Below are positions 46,343 to 58,673 of a DNA stretch of 64,000 bases, piece by piece. Under the pieces are notes generated by a model. The model was not told where the DNA came from. It saw only the letters and a program-made list of their open reading frames with translations, and made no database searches. Within the stretch, counting starts at the first letter, position 1. The number at the start of each line of letters is the position of its first letter. Both the position numbers and the translations under genes were made by a program. This stretch comes from Gamsiella multidivaricata (lineage: Eukaryota > Mortierellomycota > Mortierellomycetes > Mortierellales > Mortierellaceae), in contig NW_026251722.1 of the NCBI RefSeq assembly GCF_025024155.1, positions 248,001 through 312,000 of the forward strand. Direction: 5' to 3'.

Positions 46343-49075
46343 TTACATTGCAGCCTGCGACGTGGTGATTTTCTTTCCAGCAAGTAAGTTCCAGCATGTT
46401 TCCAGGTCATGACTCATGGTTGCCAGATCAAAGTTTAAGAATGTCAGGAACTCGGCTTCCATCCTGTCCAGGTCTTCTACCTGCAGCATACCTCCTGGAG
46501 ATGAAGAAGGCACTGGTTGAATGATCGACGATATTGAGGGGGGTTGTGTTCCATTGGCTGACGAGGAGGGGGGAGATTGAGATGGCGGCTGACTCTGTCG
46601 CGTTTGCGCATGATCAGAACCAGACTGAGCGGGCGATGTGGGACTTGTTGTCGTGCTACGTGCAGTAGCAGCATCGGGCGCAGTGGTGGACTGCGGCTGT
46701 CGGTAAAATGAGCCGAGATTCAACAATCGAACCCATGCACTGTTGGAAAAAATTAGCTCAGCCTCCAAAGTCTGCTCCGAAGTCGCTGCATCCGTGAAAA
46801 AAGGGCCGTCCGTGCTTATTTCGTCTGGTCTGCCGCCGCGATCTTGGCCGTCCTCCCCTTCCTCCCCCTGATTCTCTGGCCCAGGCGGTGCTAGTTCTAC
46901 ACTGCAACGGTACTTAGCTGCGATGATGAACGCCACTAAGAAGAGACGGTGCGAACATCCAGGTTCACCCCTGGCCTCAGGATGTTTCTATTGAAATGAA
47001 AATCAAACGTCAGTTAGTAAAGAATAGCAAAAAAACAAAATGGATTAAGAGCCTTCTATGAAGCATTTTCCTTACCGCTTTCAGTCTGTCCACGTAGATG
47101 AGGGCCAGAGTCAAGGTAAGGTTCGGGTATGGTATCCTGAGAAGTGGTGGAAGGCTTCTGGCAGGTGCTGGTGGATTGTGCGTTGCCCATGCTATTGTTA
47201 GATTGGGCTGTGGCGACGCATGATGCGAGCGTGGCGGGTATGGCTGCGGATGAAATTGAGACATTGCCAGATTCGCTCCATGTTGTTCGCAGTCTTGATT
47301 TCCTTCTCTTAAGCTATGGTCATCCCACTGAAGCTGTGTCGAAGGCTCGCGACTGTAATTTTGCTTTGCTGAGGAACGATTCCCTGGCTGTTCGATCTGA
47401 TGCGTGTTTCGCTGTGCCGGATAGCGATGGTAATCGGGTGAATATCGATGCCGCCGGCTAGACTCTGACTTAATCGGACCAGGTCCTACGTTACAATGAA
47501 AAAAGTGGGATCGAGTTGGTTCCGATGGCATTAGTTTATTGTTTATACTGCCAAGAATATTAATTCAAAAAAGTGCATTTTTTGTGTATTACCAGACGAA
47601 ACGGCGGAGGGCCGTGAATGTGCGCTAGAGGAATGATCTGTGGCCCGTGCCTGCTCTTGCTGCTCTTGCTGCTGTTGTTGGTGCTGCTGCTGCATAGCAT
47701 TTACTTGAGGTTGTGCACTTGGGATGCCGGCCGTTAGCGACAGGATGTGGCGGATATAGTTCGCCAGAGACATCAGCCGAGCTGCATGCGCAGGGTCATT
47801 TTTGGATGATGACGGACTTGAGGTAGCAGCGCTAGCATTTCCATCCGACGTAGCTGCTACTGAGGTAGGCGTTGTCTCAGAAGGGGCGGCAGGTTCCCAA
47901 CGGGACGCTGTCAAATGGGTGCAGAATGCTAACAATAGACATCAAGAGTAAGCATCGCGTGCATGGTATACACAGGGTTAGAATCCGCGGGATAAATCAG
48001 CAGTAGCTGTTCCGTCCAGGCGACCTGCGTAAATGCAGTCAAACATGTATATGTTCGGCCAGAACGCAGAACGGAAAACAAAAAAAAAGGATTTGCCGTC
48101 ATGGAAAGGACGAGGAGTTGGACGGGAAGAAAAAAAAAACTAGGGGAACATCAAAGAGATGACATGCATATCGCGGGCTGAGAGTCAGGCAGTCCAAGAG
48201 AACAAAAGAACAAAAGCAGAAGATGCTGCATGTGGTGGACATCCTTCAAGAAGCAAACAAACAAACAACAAAGGGGCAGAAAATCGAAAATCAAACTACC
48301 GTGTATTGTCATCGCCATCATAGACTAGCAATATCCATGGATATAGTAATGTAGTGATATAAAGCTGCTTACCTATCGTGCGATATTCGACCTTGCCACT
48401 GTCTATCTGCTGAAGTCTGTCAAAACTCTTTTTCATCTGTGATCTCTGACCCAAATAGGCCCTCTGGCATTTCGCACTAAATAGGGCTGGAGTGGGGAGA
48501 GGCTGGAGAGGACCGTCTTCGAACCGCACCTTGTTCGGGTGCATTGGGTGTGGCGAGAGTGAGGAGTTGTAGGCCGATTGATGTTGCTGTTGATAGTCGA
48601 GTGAAGAGAGGGATGCAGTAGATCGATTGGGAGTCTTTAGGTCGGTCTTGATCCTATCGATCACAGATGGCAGCCTGTTGCTACTCCGCGGAGCACCATA
48701 GGGAGACGATCTGTACGCAGAAGAGGGGAGTCGAGTTGTTGATCCATGATAGGAATGCAGCTTATGGGAGAATCCATCGGATTGGTCATGACGATGGTGG
48801 TTTCGGAGGTGGGCGACGGAATACGTGGTTGTTTTTGTCGCCCCAGGACTTCCGAGGACAGTGTGGAGTACATCTTCGTGGCGACTGCCTGCGTCTACAA
48901 AAGAACTGCGAGCCCACGAGCTGGGCGATGGCGAGGAGGATGGTTGAGGTGAAGGAGAGGAATGCCGGTCAAATGACGCATAGGATGCTTCATACTCAGA
49001 CCTGTAATTGGATGTCGTGGAAGGGTGTTCGTTATAGGTCTGTGAGACGTTCATGTTGGCAGACTGGAATATCAT
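46343..49075 (-). CDS. Pcl/Pho80-type cyclin with expanded low-complexity insertions
   Basis: There are four exons: 48373-49075, 47593-47928, 47076-47485 and 46343-46987, ~697 residues. The start is ATG 49075 (MIFQSANMNVSQTY); ATG 49054 is an in-frame alternative. The N-terminal ~230 residues are Ser/Pro-rich. The cyclin fold is spread over exons 2-4: FCTHLTASRWEP, LANYIRHILSLT, then NLTLTLALIYVDRLKA, SHRLFLVAFIIAAKY, SAWVRLLNL and LDRMEAEFLTFLNFDLATMS, the helix order of yeast Pcl1/Pho80 (HRVFLATLILTAKY, then LERQLLYLLDWDL). Between these helices lie long Gln-, Pro- and Ser-rich insertions. Pcl-type cyclins activate the Pho85/CDK5-type kinase in phosphate and cell-cycle control. The C-terminus is short (ETCWNLLAGKKITTSQAAM). 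Confidence 0.82.
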
Positions 49076-51729
49076 TATGGATATTTCTTTCTCTAAGTTC
49101 TCGGAATGAATTAAAAGGCTGGGCAAATGACGACAGGTGTTGCGCACGGAACGCTTATGGTTGTGGTAAGGTGTAGGGGGTGGAAGGGATGTATCAAGAT
49201 GAGTATAGGGCAGTTATAGAGGGGTAGTAGGGTTGAGGCAGGAAACTGTGCAGCGGGAAGAGGTACAGCAGGTCGGAGTCAAGCAGCGTGTAAGTGTATT
49301 GAAGAGGATGACGGCGCTGGAGCGGGAGATTGCAAGGAGGAGGAAGGGTGGTAGGAGCAGTGGCTATGATATAGCGATCGAAGAGTGGGTGAGTGGATGA
49401 TGAAGAATAAGCGGGTCTTTGTGTACGAGGGAGGTGAGATGTATGTTACAATGTGATGCAAAGATTAGCGAGGATGGATAAGGGAAAAATGAAGAGGAGG
49501 AGAGAGGAGAACGAAGAGAAGTAGGCCTGCTTATATTGATTTTCACCTCTGTCGCCCCGCATCTGTGCCACGACCAGACATAGGGGGATGAAGGATGTTG
49601 TCAGATCGATCGCTTATGCCTTGATGGGAATAGTTGCGGAGAAATGGCGGAGAACGAGAACGGGACAGCAAGGACCTTTGATTAGCGATGGGCGATGCTG
49701 TTGCGTGGCCGTAGTGGTACTAGAGGTGATGGTGATGGCGATGGTGGCGGTACTGGCGACGATCAGGAACAAGGGGCAGGGGATAGAGAAATGAAATAAA
49801 AAGAGCAAATAACCGACGAGAACCAGCTCTTTGTATTCATTGTCATCGGTGCCTGGCAGAGGGGCATGTCTGAGAACAAGCGCTATCGAGTTTTTGTTCA
49901 GTCAACACACGAACAAGCATCCAGTGGAAGGGAATAATAAATTGCTATTTTTTTTTTTTGCATTCTTCCGCGGAACATTGTCGTGCAGCAGAAGAAGGGA
50001 ATGCAGCCGATCGTCGTGCTTATTATATCCCTGAATTGGTATTGTGTTCCCACTCCGCGTGGGTGTGGCTATAAGGTTCAACTCCAAAAGCGCTACAGAC
50101 AAAACTACTCCTCATTCTATGCTAGACGAAAGTAGCCCATTCTGGAAACTGGAATATACAAGACCAATAAATAGAGCCCTGGTAGTGGTGATGACGATCG
50201 AAGTTGTTTGTCGTTGTCCTAGAAACCTACTATGAATCTTGTAATCAGGTCCTGATTTGATGCAGGTCCATAAAATCAGATCTGTTGAACCTTGGTCCGC
50301 GGCCCCTGGGTACCTTACCGGAGCAATATATACATAAACACGAGCCCACCGGTCGACCTGATCGGACAATAACTACGGTCGTAAGGATTACAATATTAGT
50401 CCATTGCTTTGAACTCGCCTTAGGTTAAAAGAGTGGCAGTGGCAGCAGGCATACCACCACCGATCAACAGCTCTTGGGGCTTGTTAGTCCCCATGCACGC
50501 ATGAATGAAGTAGCATAAGGAGGGATCCGCGATAACAATAGTCTAAGATGCCAATGACAACGACAAACTCTGAGTCAAGACGTGCTTACAGCATCTGTCA
50601 GGAGCTTACAGAAAGCCCTTGAGACGAAGCGTGGAGTAAAAGAGCTGCCCAAAACCATGCTGAACATGTCCTTCCTATTGCTTTTGAACGGACTCGCATG
50701 TGGGTGGTCTTTGCTTACTCAGGGCTATATCCAGAGCGCATTCAACTACTGCACGGTTCTATAACGCGCAACGTAAAAGTATTTTTGTCTAGCCATAACT
50801 CGTAGGCTGGTATTATACTAGGAGCCTGGGCTTTGCGTGTCTATCTTACCACTCTCTCTAAATGGACGCCTTGGTTGGTCTCGATTGGGTCTATCTATGA
50901 AGGAATAGCATAGTTATTATTATTAGGTCAAGATAAAAAGACATTGCTCGTCGATCGGATTAGGCAATATTATATAACATTGGTGTCACCATTTCGGAAC
51001 CCATTTATTCGTGGTTTCAGGATGCCTGGCTAGACTTATAATGCAGAACATCCGCGCCATGAGCAACTGTGGAACGTTCTGGCAATCGACCGAGGAGTAT
51101 GCAGTATGGAATGGATTTGCTAGGCAAATGGCCACTGACCATCTGACCACTGCACTCTCCTCGGTGAGAGAAAGCGTTTCTTGAGTTTAGCACGTCCAAA
51201 CAATGGTCATCCCTAAAAATGCCGTTGATTGAAAAGAGAGCCCCGAGGGCAATGGATTGCCGTGGCAGCTATTGTAGTGGTACGGTATCGGGATGCGTCA
51301 TCCGAAGTATTGTGGTACCACAAGCAGTAGAAGACGTTCTGAACAAAGAAGAGGCGAAGTCAAGCGAAGGAATGAAGTGCAATACCACACCAAAAGAAAA
51401 ACTTCTGCCAAGTGCTGTGCGCACTGTAATCTCCCTCAGCAGAGCTCATTATGGCCCAAGTTGGTGGTGAGCGGATCCACTATAATGACTGCTACCATAA
51501 GTTATTGAGTGCTCCCGGTAGAGAGTCGATGCGTGTGGGTAAGCATGGCAACTCACACGGTTATTGTTCGCTTGCCAAATAAGGCGATGCTGTACGTTAT
51601 AACCTTGTTCCATTCCCCAGCAAGCAAAGCAAAGCAAAGCAAAGCAAGCAACGCTCTTTTTGTTCTGTGTTCTGCAACAAAGACGAACTTTCTCAAGGCT
51701 TCAGCGCGAGTGGCGAAACGACAGATAAA
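49076..51729. other. Gene-free interval
   Basis: 49190-49510 is rich in G and A on the plus strand, so pyrimidine-rich for the minus-strand cyclin leader. 49690-49760 has GATGGTGATGGCGATGG triplet-like repeats. From 49800 to 51700 I see no supported gene. Just before the next start, GCAAAGCAAAGCAAAGCAA (51624-51648) is a tandem 5-bp repeat in the leader of the Met/Gly-rich protein gene. Confidence 0.45.
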
Positions 51730-53919
51730 ATGGCCTCCTCAAGCGAAGCAGACAAAGACGCGAAGGGTGCGACAAGCAAGAACTTTATCGATCTCTACGA
51801 CGGAGCAGACGATCTCCTCGATTATGGCGACACGTACGATCTCGATGCCGATCTGCTGGGTACAGACCTCGCGAATGTTGAGGACTACGACGAGTTTGAC
51901 CTCGGCGTAGATGACGAGTTTGCGATTGATGCAGCCGAGGAGCTGTTTGCGAACACCAACAGTGAGCACAGCAAAGCACAGGAACCGAACAACACCAGCA
52001 ACGGCAAACTCGCGACTGATGATGCTATGAAGGACCGCAACAGCGGATCATCCAACGATCCAACTGAATCCACCTCATCAGCCTTGCTCACGCAAGATAC
52101 CGGTACTCGAAACAGTAGCAATGGCATCCAACCCTCATCTCAGAATCAACAGCGCAATGAGAACTATGGCGAACAGAACCGCCAAGTGGCCAATGGCCGT
52201 CAGCCGTATTCTACCGCTGCATCTTTGCGTGGAGGCCCAGGTCGAGGAGGCATGCGAAGCCGCGGACAGAACTATATGGGGATGGGGCGCGGCAACTTTC
52301 AAGGACACCCCGGCATGAGCCATCATAATATGATGGGCATGAACATGGGGATGGGGATGGGGATGGCTATGGGCAGGGGGGGCGTAAACGGCGCCATGGG
52401 CCAGAACATGAATATGGGCGTGAATATGAATATGAACATGCCCATGCAAATGATGAGCATGGGCATGGGTATGGGAATGGGGCCTCGCTTTCCCAGGTAA
52501 GTAACGCGGATACTACTTGCATTATGAAGCACCGAGCGAGCTTTTCAAATGAGTCTCTCCATCTCTAACGCTTCTTTTTATACGGCGTGAATTAGGGATA
52601 ACTTCGGTAACCAGGGTATGATGTATCCATATGGTAGTGGACAAGGGATGGACGGTGGACGGATGAACCCTGGCATGGGAGGCATGAATGTCCGGGGGCC
52701 GGGTATGGGCGTGCCAGGCAGGACCATCCATATCAACCCAAACTTCCAGAAGCATATCGGGACGCCAGGCGTCCCAGGAATAAGTGCCGCCTCTTCTCAG
52801 CAGCCATACCAACAGCAACGACTCCAACCTCAAGACACGGCTAAGAGTCAAACACGAACATGGGAAAGCAGTTCCAGCGAGGTTACTACTCAGATAGCAC
52901 GCTTAGGAACGCATGATGTACGCGATGACGATCGTCATGAAAAGAACCAACGGTATTCTGTACGTATATGTGCCATGGTATCATTCGAGGGCATGCTTCA
53001 AAAACCTTTTATTATGCTGACACCTCTGCTTCATCACTTGCACAAAGGAACGAGACGATGGGAGGAGTGGTTATGATCGATCGAGCAGCACGTCAAAGCC
53101 CAGTTCGGACCATGGAGATCGGCACATCGGGGATTCCTATCGACCCTCAGCCAGAACAGACAACGATGGCGGACTATCGACTACAGGAGGCATCTCCGGT
53201 AGATTGTCTGGTGGTATGCCAAGGCGGAGCCAATCACCATCTATCTCAAGAAGCACAGGATCTATAGCCAACAGACTAACACCAGGATTGAAGCGCTCAG
53301 GAGAAGGACTGGAGGATTCGTCAAAGTCACAAAAATTGAGTGGAGAAAGCACCCCTCGCAGCGAAGAATCCCAATCTTTAAATGCAGATAGAGACCCCGG
53401 CTCTGTCTCGTTCCTGCGACGAGAGCCACCTCAGTCCTCGAGAGAATCAGGTGACAGAGGAGCGAGTGCTGAACCAAAGGGGTTTGTCAAAATGGAAAAC
53501 GTGCCTGAGGCCTTATCCGACGAATCGATCCGCAGATTAGCAGACGGCATCTCTGGAGTCGATCGTGTTCTCGTAAGAGCTATTTATGAGGGCGAGAATG
53601 TTTAAGAAGCCAATGGCATGGTAACGTCTCGCTTATATTTACTCTTTCTCTTCTCTTTCCACACTTGATAGAGCATTTCTAAGAAGGGCGGCCGCACTGT
53701 GACACTGGGATTTGCCTCTGTGGACGAAGCCAAGTTCTTCCGTAGACAGATTAATAGGTTCGGACGCGTGCTATTGAGACTGCTGCATCAGATAATTTCT
53801 TGGTTGTCTTGGATATTTCTACATTCCCTTCCACTAACGCTCACTCTTTGCTTCCCTTGGTTTATCATAGGACGACAATCGAGGGTTCTTTGGTCACAGT
53901 GACCCTGAGCAACTCATAA
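51730..53919 (+). CDS. Met/Gly-rich low-complexity protein with C-terminal RRM-like segment
   Basis: There are five exons: 51730-52496, 52596-52959, 53048-53572, 53672-53757 and 53871-53919, 596 residues, from ATG 51730 (MASSSEADKDAKG). Residues ~1-75 are acidic (FIDLYDGADDLLDYGD, DEFDLGVDDEF). A Ser/Asn/Gln part, an RG-rich patch (LRGGPGRGGMRSRG) and a striking Met/Gly/Asn-rich tract (residues ~195-290) follow. A Ser/Arg-rich stretch (RRSQSPSISRSTGS) precedes the C-terminal ~80 residues, which read FVKMENVPEALSDESIRRLA, GGRTVTLGFASVDEAKFFRR and GSLVTVTLSNS, with the strand-helix order of an RNA-recognition motif but weak RNP motifs. General layout recalls RBM33-like RNA-binding proteins. Function is inferred only: probable RNA-binding, condensate-prone protein. 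Confidence 0.75.
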
Positions 53920-54173
53920 ATATCATTTTGATCCGCGTCGCGTCGCGATCGCGATATGTTTAGCTTATGCGCATCTTCTTTCTTGGTGATACTTCTATGG
54001 GTCGCGGAAGGCCATTGTATTTATATGTATTTGTATTTATATCCATTTTCTAATCATTCCACGAAACGAGGATGGTCTCAGCGTGAGAACACATTGTCAG
54101 AGAGAGCCTCTTGTTGAGGTCGACAATAAACATGGGAGCTTTTATGGAAAAGGACTTGAATGTATATGATGAG

Positions 54174-57112
54174 CTAGTGCATCGACTTGGATCGTTTGGG
54201 ATCATATAGCGGCACTGGTCTTCCAGGATCATTCAAACCAGGATCCTCCAGGAGTTCATGTGTGGCAGCATCTAAGTGCTGGTGGGCCTCATTCTGACGT
54301 TGGTGGCCTTGCTGGCCTTGGGGATACGGTGTCGCGCTGAGATAGTCCTGTTCTCCGGACTGAACGTGGCTAGTCATCCTTAGGAGTCGAAGCGGCGCAG
54401 TCATACCATTCACGGTTCTATTCATGCTTTCGATATTGGCGCTACTTCCACGCCTAGTCACTGCGGGGGAGACTGAGTGTGGTGTCAGCCTTTTGGGGCC
54501 TGATTTCTGCCTCCGATGATGCACACTCCTCGTTCCTACAGAAAAGTGCTGGCCTTCGATCCCGGCTTGAATAGCAGATGCGGATGCCTCAGCTCGCAGC
54601 TGCAACAGGATCCTGTCCAGAGCCAGCTCGATCATTAGTCTATATTTGAGCATGGATAAAAAGGGCCATGTTGACTGCTCGCCTTTGAGGATCCAGTACT
54701 GGATCGATTTGTGTGTGGGATTTGAGATTAAGGTCATAAAGTCCTGCAATTGCACTTCCGGCACAATGGTCACGTTTCCAGATACTTTCTCCTCCACCAG
54801 CTGCACGAAGAAGTGCGGTAGAATGCCGATTTGATTCAACTGTTCATACAAATAAATACACGGTTTACAGGGTTAGATCTTAGTGCAAGAGTTCGCTCGG
54901 AATATGGAAAGGCTGAGCATGGTGTCGATAGAACATACCTGACCCATCCGATGCTTAATCTCGACGAGGATGACTCTTGCAACTCTCTCCATCAATCCTG
55001 CAGAATACCCAAACCGGTCTGATCCGCCAGACTTTCGATCCTTTAGCCCGCGAGACATGAAGGGGACGATGTACGGGTTCGCTTGAGAGACGATGAAGTG
55101 GTTAACATTGAACAATTCTGATAGCCTTGTCAGGGGGGTCTCAGGACTAACGGCTCCGTACGAGAAGAAAGAAGAAGTGATCGGATTGGTATAGTTGGCA
55201 GCTATATAGTAAAAAACCAGCGCAGCGCGAATCTGAGTATTAGTATGATCTTTGAACAGCAACTAGGCAACCAGTTCACATTTTTGGCACTGTCAACATA
55301 GCCTCCTACCTGATGGCGTCCATAGAATGATGTTGCCGGACTTGTCCTTTGCTAACAGGTCAGCTGTAGAAGAAAATCCCAGCATCGAGGCTGATGTGCT
55401 GGCAGCGCTCCTGATCAACTATACATCGATAGGGTACAAAGACCGTTGATATTTTTTCTTGATAAAACACGGTTCAAGGATTTCTTCATAGTGTCCTCCA
55501 CTTACAACATTTGGCGACGTAATGTAGTTGAGGAGCTGGGGACCTTCAGACTTTCTCGACGACGGAACAGTTATGTTCAGAACCCTCTTTGTCCTCTTGA
55601 ATGCTTCCTATTAAATACAGCATAGTGGTTAGAGCCGAATGAAGTCTTGTATCTCCGGGAACTGATGACAACAATTGGGCGCAGCAAGTGGACTTACATC
55701 GAATGTCAAGTTGCCCACATTTGTGTAAATACAATCCTCCAGAACTTTAATGTCAATGAGGTATCCTAGTGGGAATGTAGTGCAACAATATCCATCAGGG
55801 ATTAGCATCCGCCATTCTAGCAGATGAATATCAAAACTTGATTTGTCTCAACCTCATCACGCTTACCTTGAGTCATCAGGCGGGTCATCTTGCGGCTCAA
55901 ATTGCCCCTTACACCGACACGCTGAAAAGCACTGAGGTCGATACCACCCTCCTCGAATATACCCTTAGAAAACAGATAAATTCTCATTAATAACTTGGCT
56001 TTTTTTGTACATCACAAACTCGCAGTTTCTGCCGTGACCATCTTAGACCCACCGGTAATTCTTCGTCCGTCTTTACGCAAACGAGAGCCGCCATTAGTGC
56101 TCCCACAGAAGCGCCGCTGATGATTCGGGGAAGCAGACCGTGCTCGAAAAGTGTCTTTACAACTCCAAGATGATACATACCTATAAAACCATTGGTCATT
56201 TGAGACCATGTTAGATTACATGCCCGAGATGATGTAGGTCGAAAAAGAATCGTGATGGACAAGAGCGTTGACCCACCGAATGATGCGCCACCGTGGAGGA
56301 GAAGTGCTGAGCTTCCAAAGCTCTGTCGCGTCTCCATAAAGAAGTCAATCTTGGCCTGTCTGGACAAAGCGGTATGGCTGGTCTCGGCCACATGCTCGAG
56401 TTGCGAGACCACCTCATCCATATATGACTCGATCAGATGTTTGGTTCCCAGATAGGAGTGACAGAAGAGCCTGGGATCCGTGATTCCGCCCAAGTTTCTC
56501 AGTAATCCCGATCGGAGGAGGTACATCATCGCTGAGACATCCTTGGACTCCTTGACGACCTTGAGATGATGTCTTCGAGAAAGGATTAGATTGTAGTCGT
56601 AGACATTTGACCGGTGATTGTTCCGCCAAACATCCGATCCTGTGAGAATGTCGAGTTCTGTGGCCTTTGCCAGCCATTCTTCAAAGCTTTTAGAGTGGGC
56701 GAGTTCGTTCGTCATACGATCCGCGAGATTACGGTCTAGGATCATGGACCAGAGACCCTGTGTGCGAGCGAGCGAAATAATAGATAAGTCAATTAGTACA
56801 TCCTGAACACTGAATGGTGCTCTCACATGAAAATTAGAAACTGATCATGATGCCTACCTTCCAAGAGTATATTATTAGCTGAAGCAAGGATGCAGTAATT
56901 GTGGCCAGCATCTGGACAAACGAGTCCAGCAAACGCTTCTATGTGAAGACCATTCATCGGATGATAGTGTAAAAGACAAGAGAGGTTTGGCTATTTCAAT
57001 AGGGTGCAGCAACAAATGGGCTATCGAGGTCACCCCTAAGCACAAAAGTGAATCGCGTGTAGACAGTCTTTCAGAGAAATGGATTTCGATGAGGTACCTC
57101 CATTGTGGCCAT
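54174..57112 (-). CDS. Patatin-domain triacylglycerol lipase homologue (Tgl4/Tgl5/SDP1-like), catalytic Asp replaced
   Basis: There are ten exons: 57098-57112, 56858-56938, 56277-56757, 56053-56180, 55867-55963, 55698-55765, 55506-55607, 55310-55418, 54939-55201 and 54174-54839, 669 residues. The tiny first exon (MATME) is the least certain. Family blocks: WLAKATELDILTGSDVW, NVYDYNLILSRR, LRSGLLRNLGGITDPRL, FMETRQSFGSSALLLHGGAS (oxyanion loop), PRIISGASVGALMAA (GXSXG, Ser ~217), GIFEEGGIDLSAF, VLNITVPSS, LLNYITSPNVLIRSAASTS and LTRLSELFNVNHFIVSQANP. Tgl4/5 and SDP1 hydrolyse stored triacylglycerol at lipid droplets with a Ser-Asp dyad. Here the segment that carries the Asp (family: DGS/DGA) reads SYGAVSPETPL, Tyr at ~375, codon 55158-55160. 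So hydrolysis may be lost. It converges with the RRM-like gene. Confidence 0.92.
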
Positions 57113-58673
57113 GAAAAAAACCCCCACGACTTGCTATTGCAGGTCAGATTGATGTCGAGTACTGAGAGGGATTGAGGAATGAGGTGATGCGCTGGATTCT
57201 GAATGAGTGGAGCAAAGAGCAAGGTAGGATGCCATGGTAACGGTTGACAGACTTTTCGCTACCACGTAGCGTCGCATAGATTTCACGTGCTGGTCGCGCA
57301 TGCCTACGGATGATACAGGTAGACATGAGATGTTACTTGCTGTATTTGGAGGATGGTCTGCTCTACGCCACGCGACTAAAGGATATTGGCCTCAGCTCCA
57401 CAACTATTGGCAACTGAGCACGTCTACGGCCCGGCGATGAAGGTGTTTGTACCTGGCAAGCATGGTTTATAGCGACACCCCATGATATCTTAAAAGTATT
57501 TGTCGATAAATATTTCGTTGCAACTCCTCCTCCACAAATTGACTACAGGTCGCTGGACTTATCTACACCAGCGATTCTTAGGCAGGTGCCTCAAGTAGCC
57601 TTTGGAGTCAAAAGTTCGCGAACCAAATATGAGGTTTGGGGAGCCGTAAGCTCTCAGCCTACTTGTTCGAATGAGGAAAGCAATGCCATTGCTTTGCACA
57701 CACGTTGCCTGTGATTTTTATCTAGTTGTTGTAGTCATGGCCATGCTGAACGGCAAGACGGACGTCTGTTCTTCTTAATGTCCTGTTGCACAGAACCAAT
57801 ATAACGTTCTGATTAACGAGACGTAATGATTCCCTGAAAGTTCATACCCAGGTGCCCACCCTTACTTGTTTCGCTAGTTGGCGAAAAATGTAACGATTAC
57901 ATGGCAACCATTTGCAAACAGGTGGTCATAGGTTTGCTTGGGTCATTTTGATAGCTTTATTATACAAATTGCAGTGCTATAATACTACGCCTTCCATATT
58001 CTTCTGGAGATCCACATTCTTCTCTTGGGACATCGCTGGTAATAACCGCGAGAGATGGGTAATGGGGTTTCGGAAGGAAATTCTCTGAGAACGATCTACA
58101 AACATGCTGTGAAGACTGGCGCGAATGAACTCAAATGGTGTATCTGTCACCGTTTTGTAATTGTATGCCGGCTATGAAATTATAATTGCTAGCCAGGTAT
58201 GGAAACTGTTTCGATCACTTTTTTTATATTACTTCTCCACACTGGCCATTGAAATCCAGACGGCATCATCCTCTTCTTCAACAGACCGATGTTCGGTGCT
58301 TCAAGCACCCGCGATCACTTGCTGCCGCTGAGTGCCAATACCCTTTGATTTTTAAGCAGTTGGACATCCTGCCAACATTGCAGTTTCCGCACATCTTAAT
58401 AAGCAACTGTGCTTCCTAGCTATCGCCGCGACACCCTGGATCTTATCAGAGACCCTGTAATATCGCGGACACGCTTTCCATGGGCTTCTACGCCTGCACT
58501 GTTAATTGGCTGCTTGCTTCGAATGGCCAGATATAAATATGGCCCCGTCCATCGCCTTTTCTTTTTCATCATCCTCATCCTCATCCTCGTCAATCGTAGC
58601 TTCAAACCTCACAAGCAAAAAACAAGATCTATTCCAAGCTCCCATATCGCACACCCGTCCACCACTTCCCACA
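57113..58673. other. Gene-free divergent interval (lipase homologue / MDR reductase)
   Basis: No supported gene or RNA occurs. CATCATCCTCATCCTCATCC near 58568-58590 sits in the presumed leader of the reductase gene. Confidence 0.45.
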
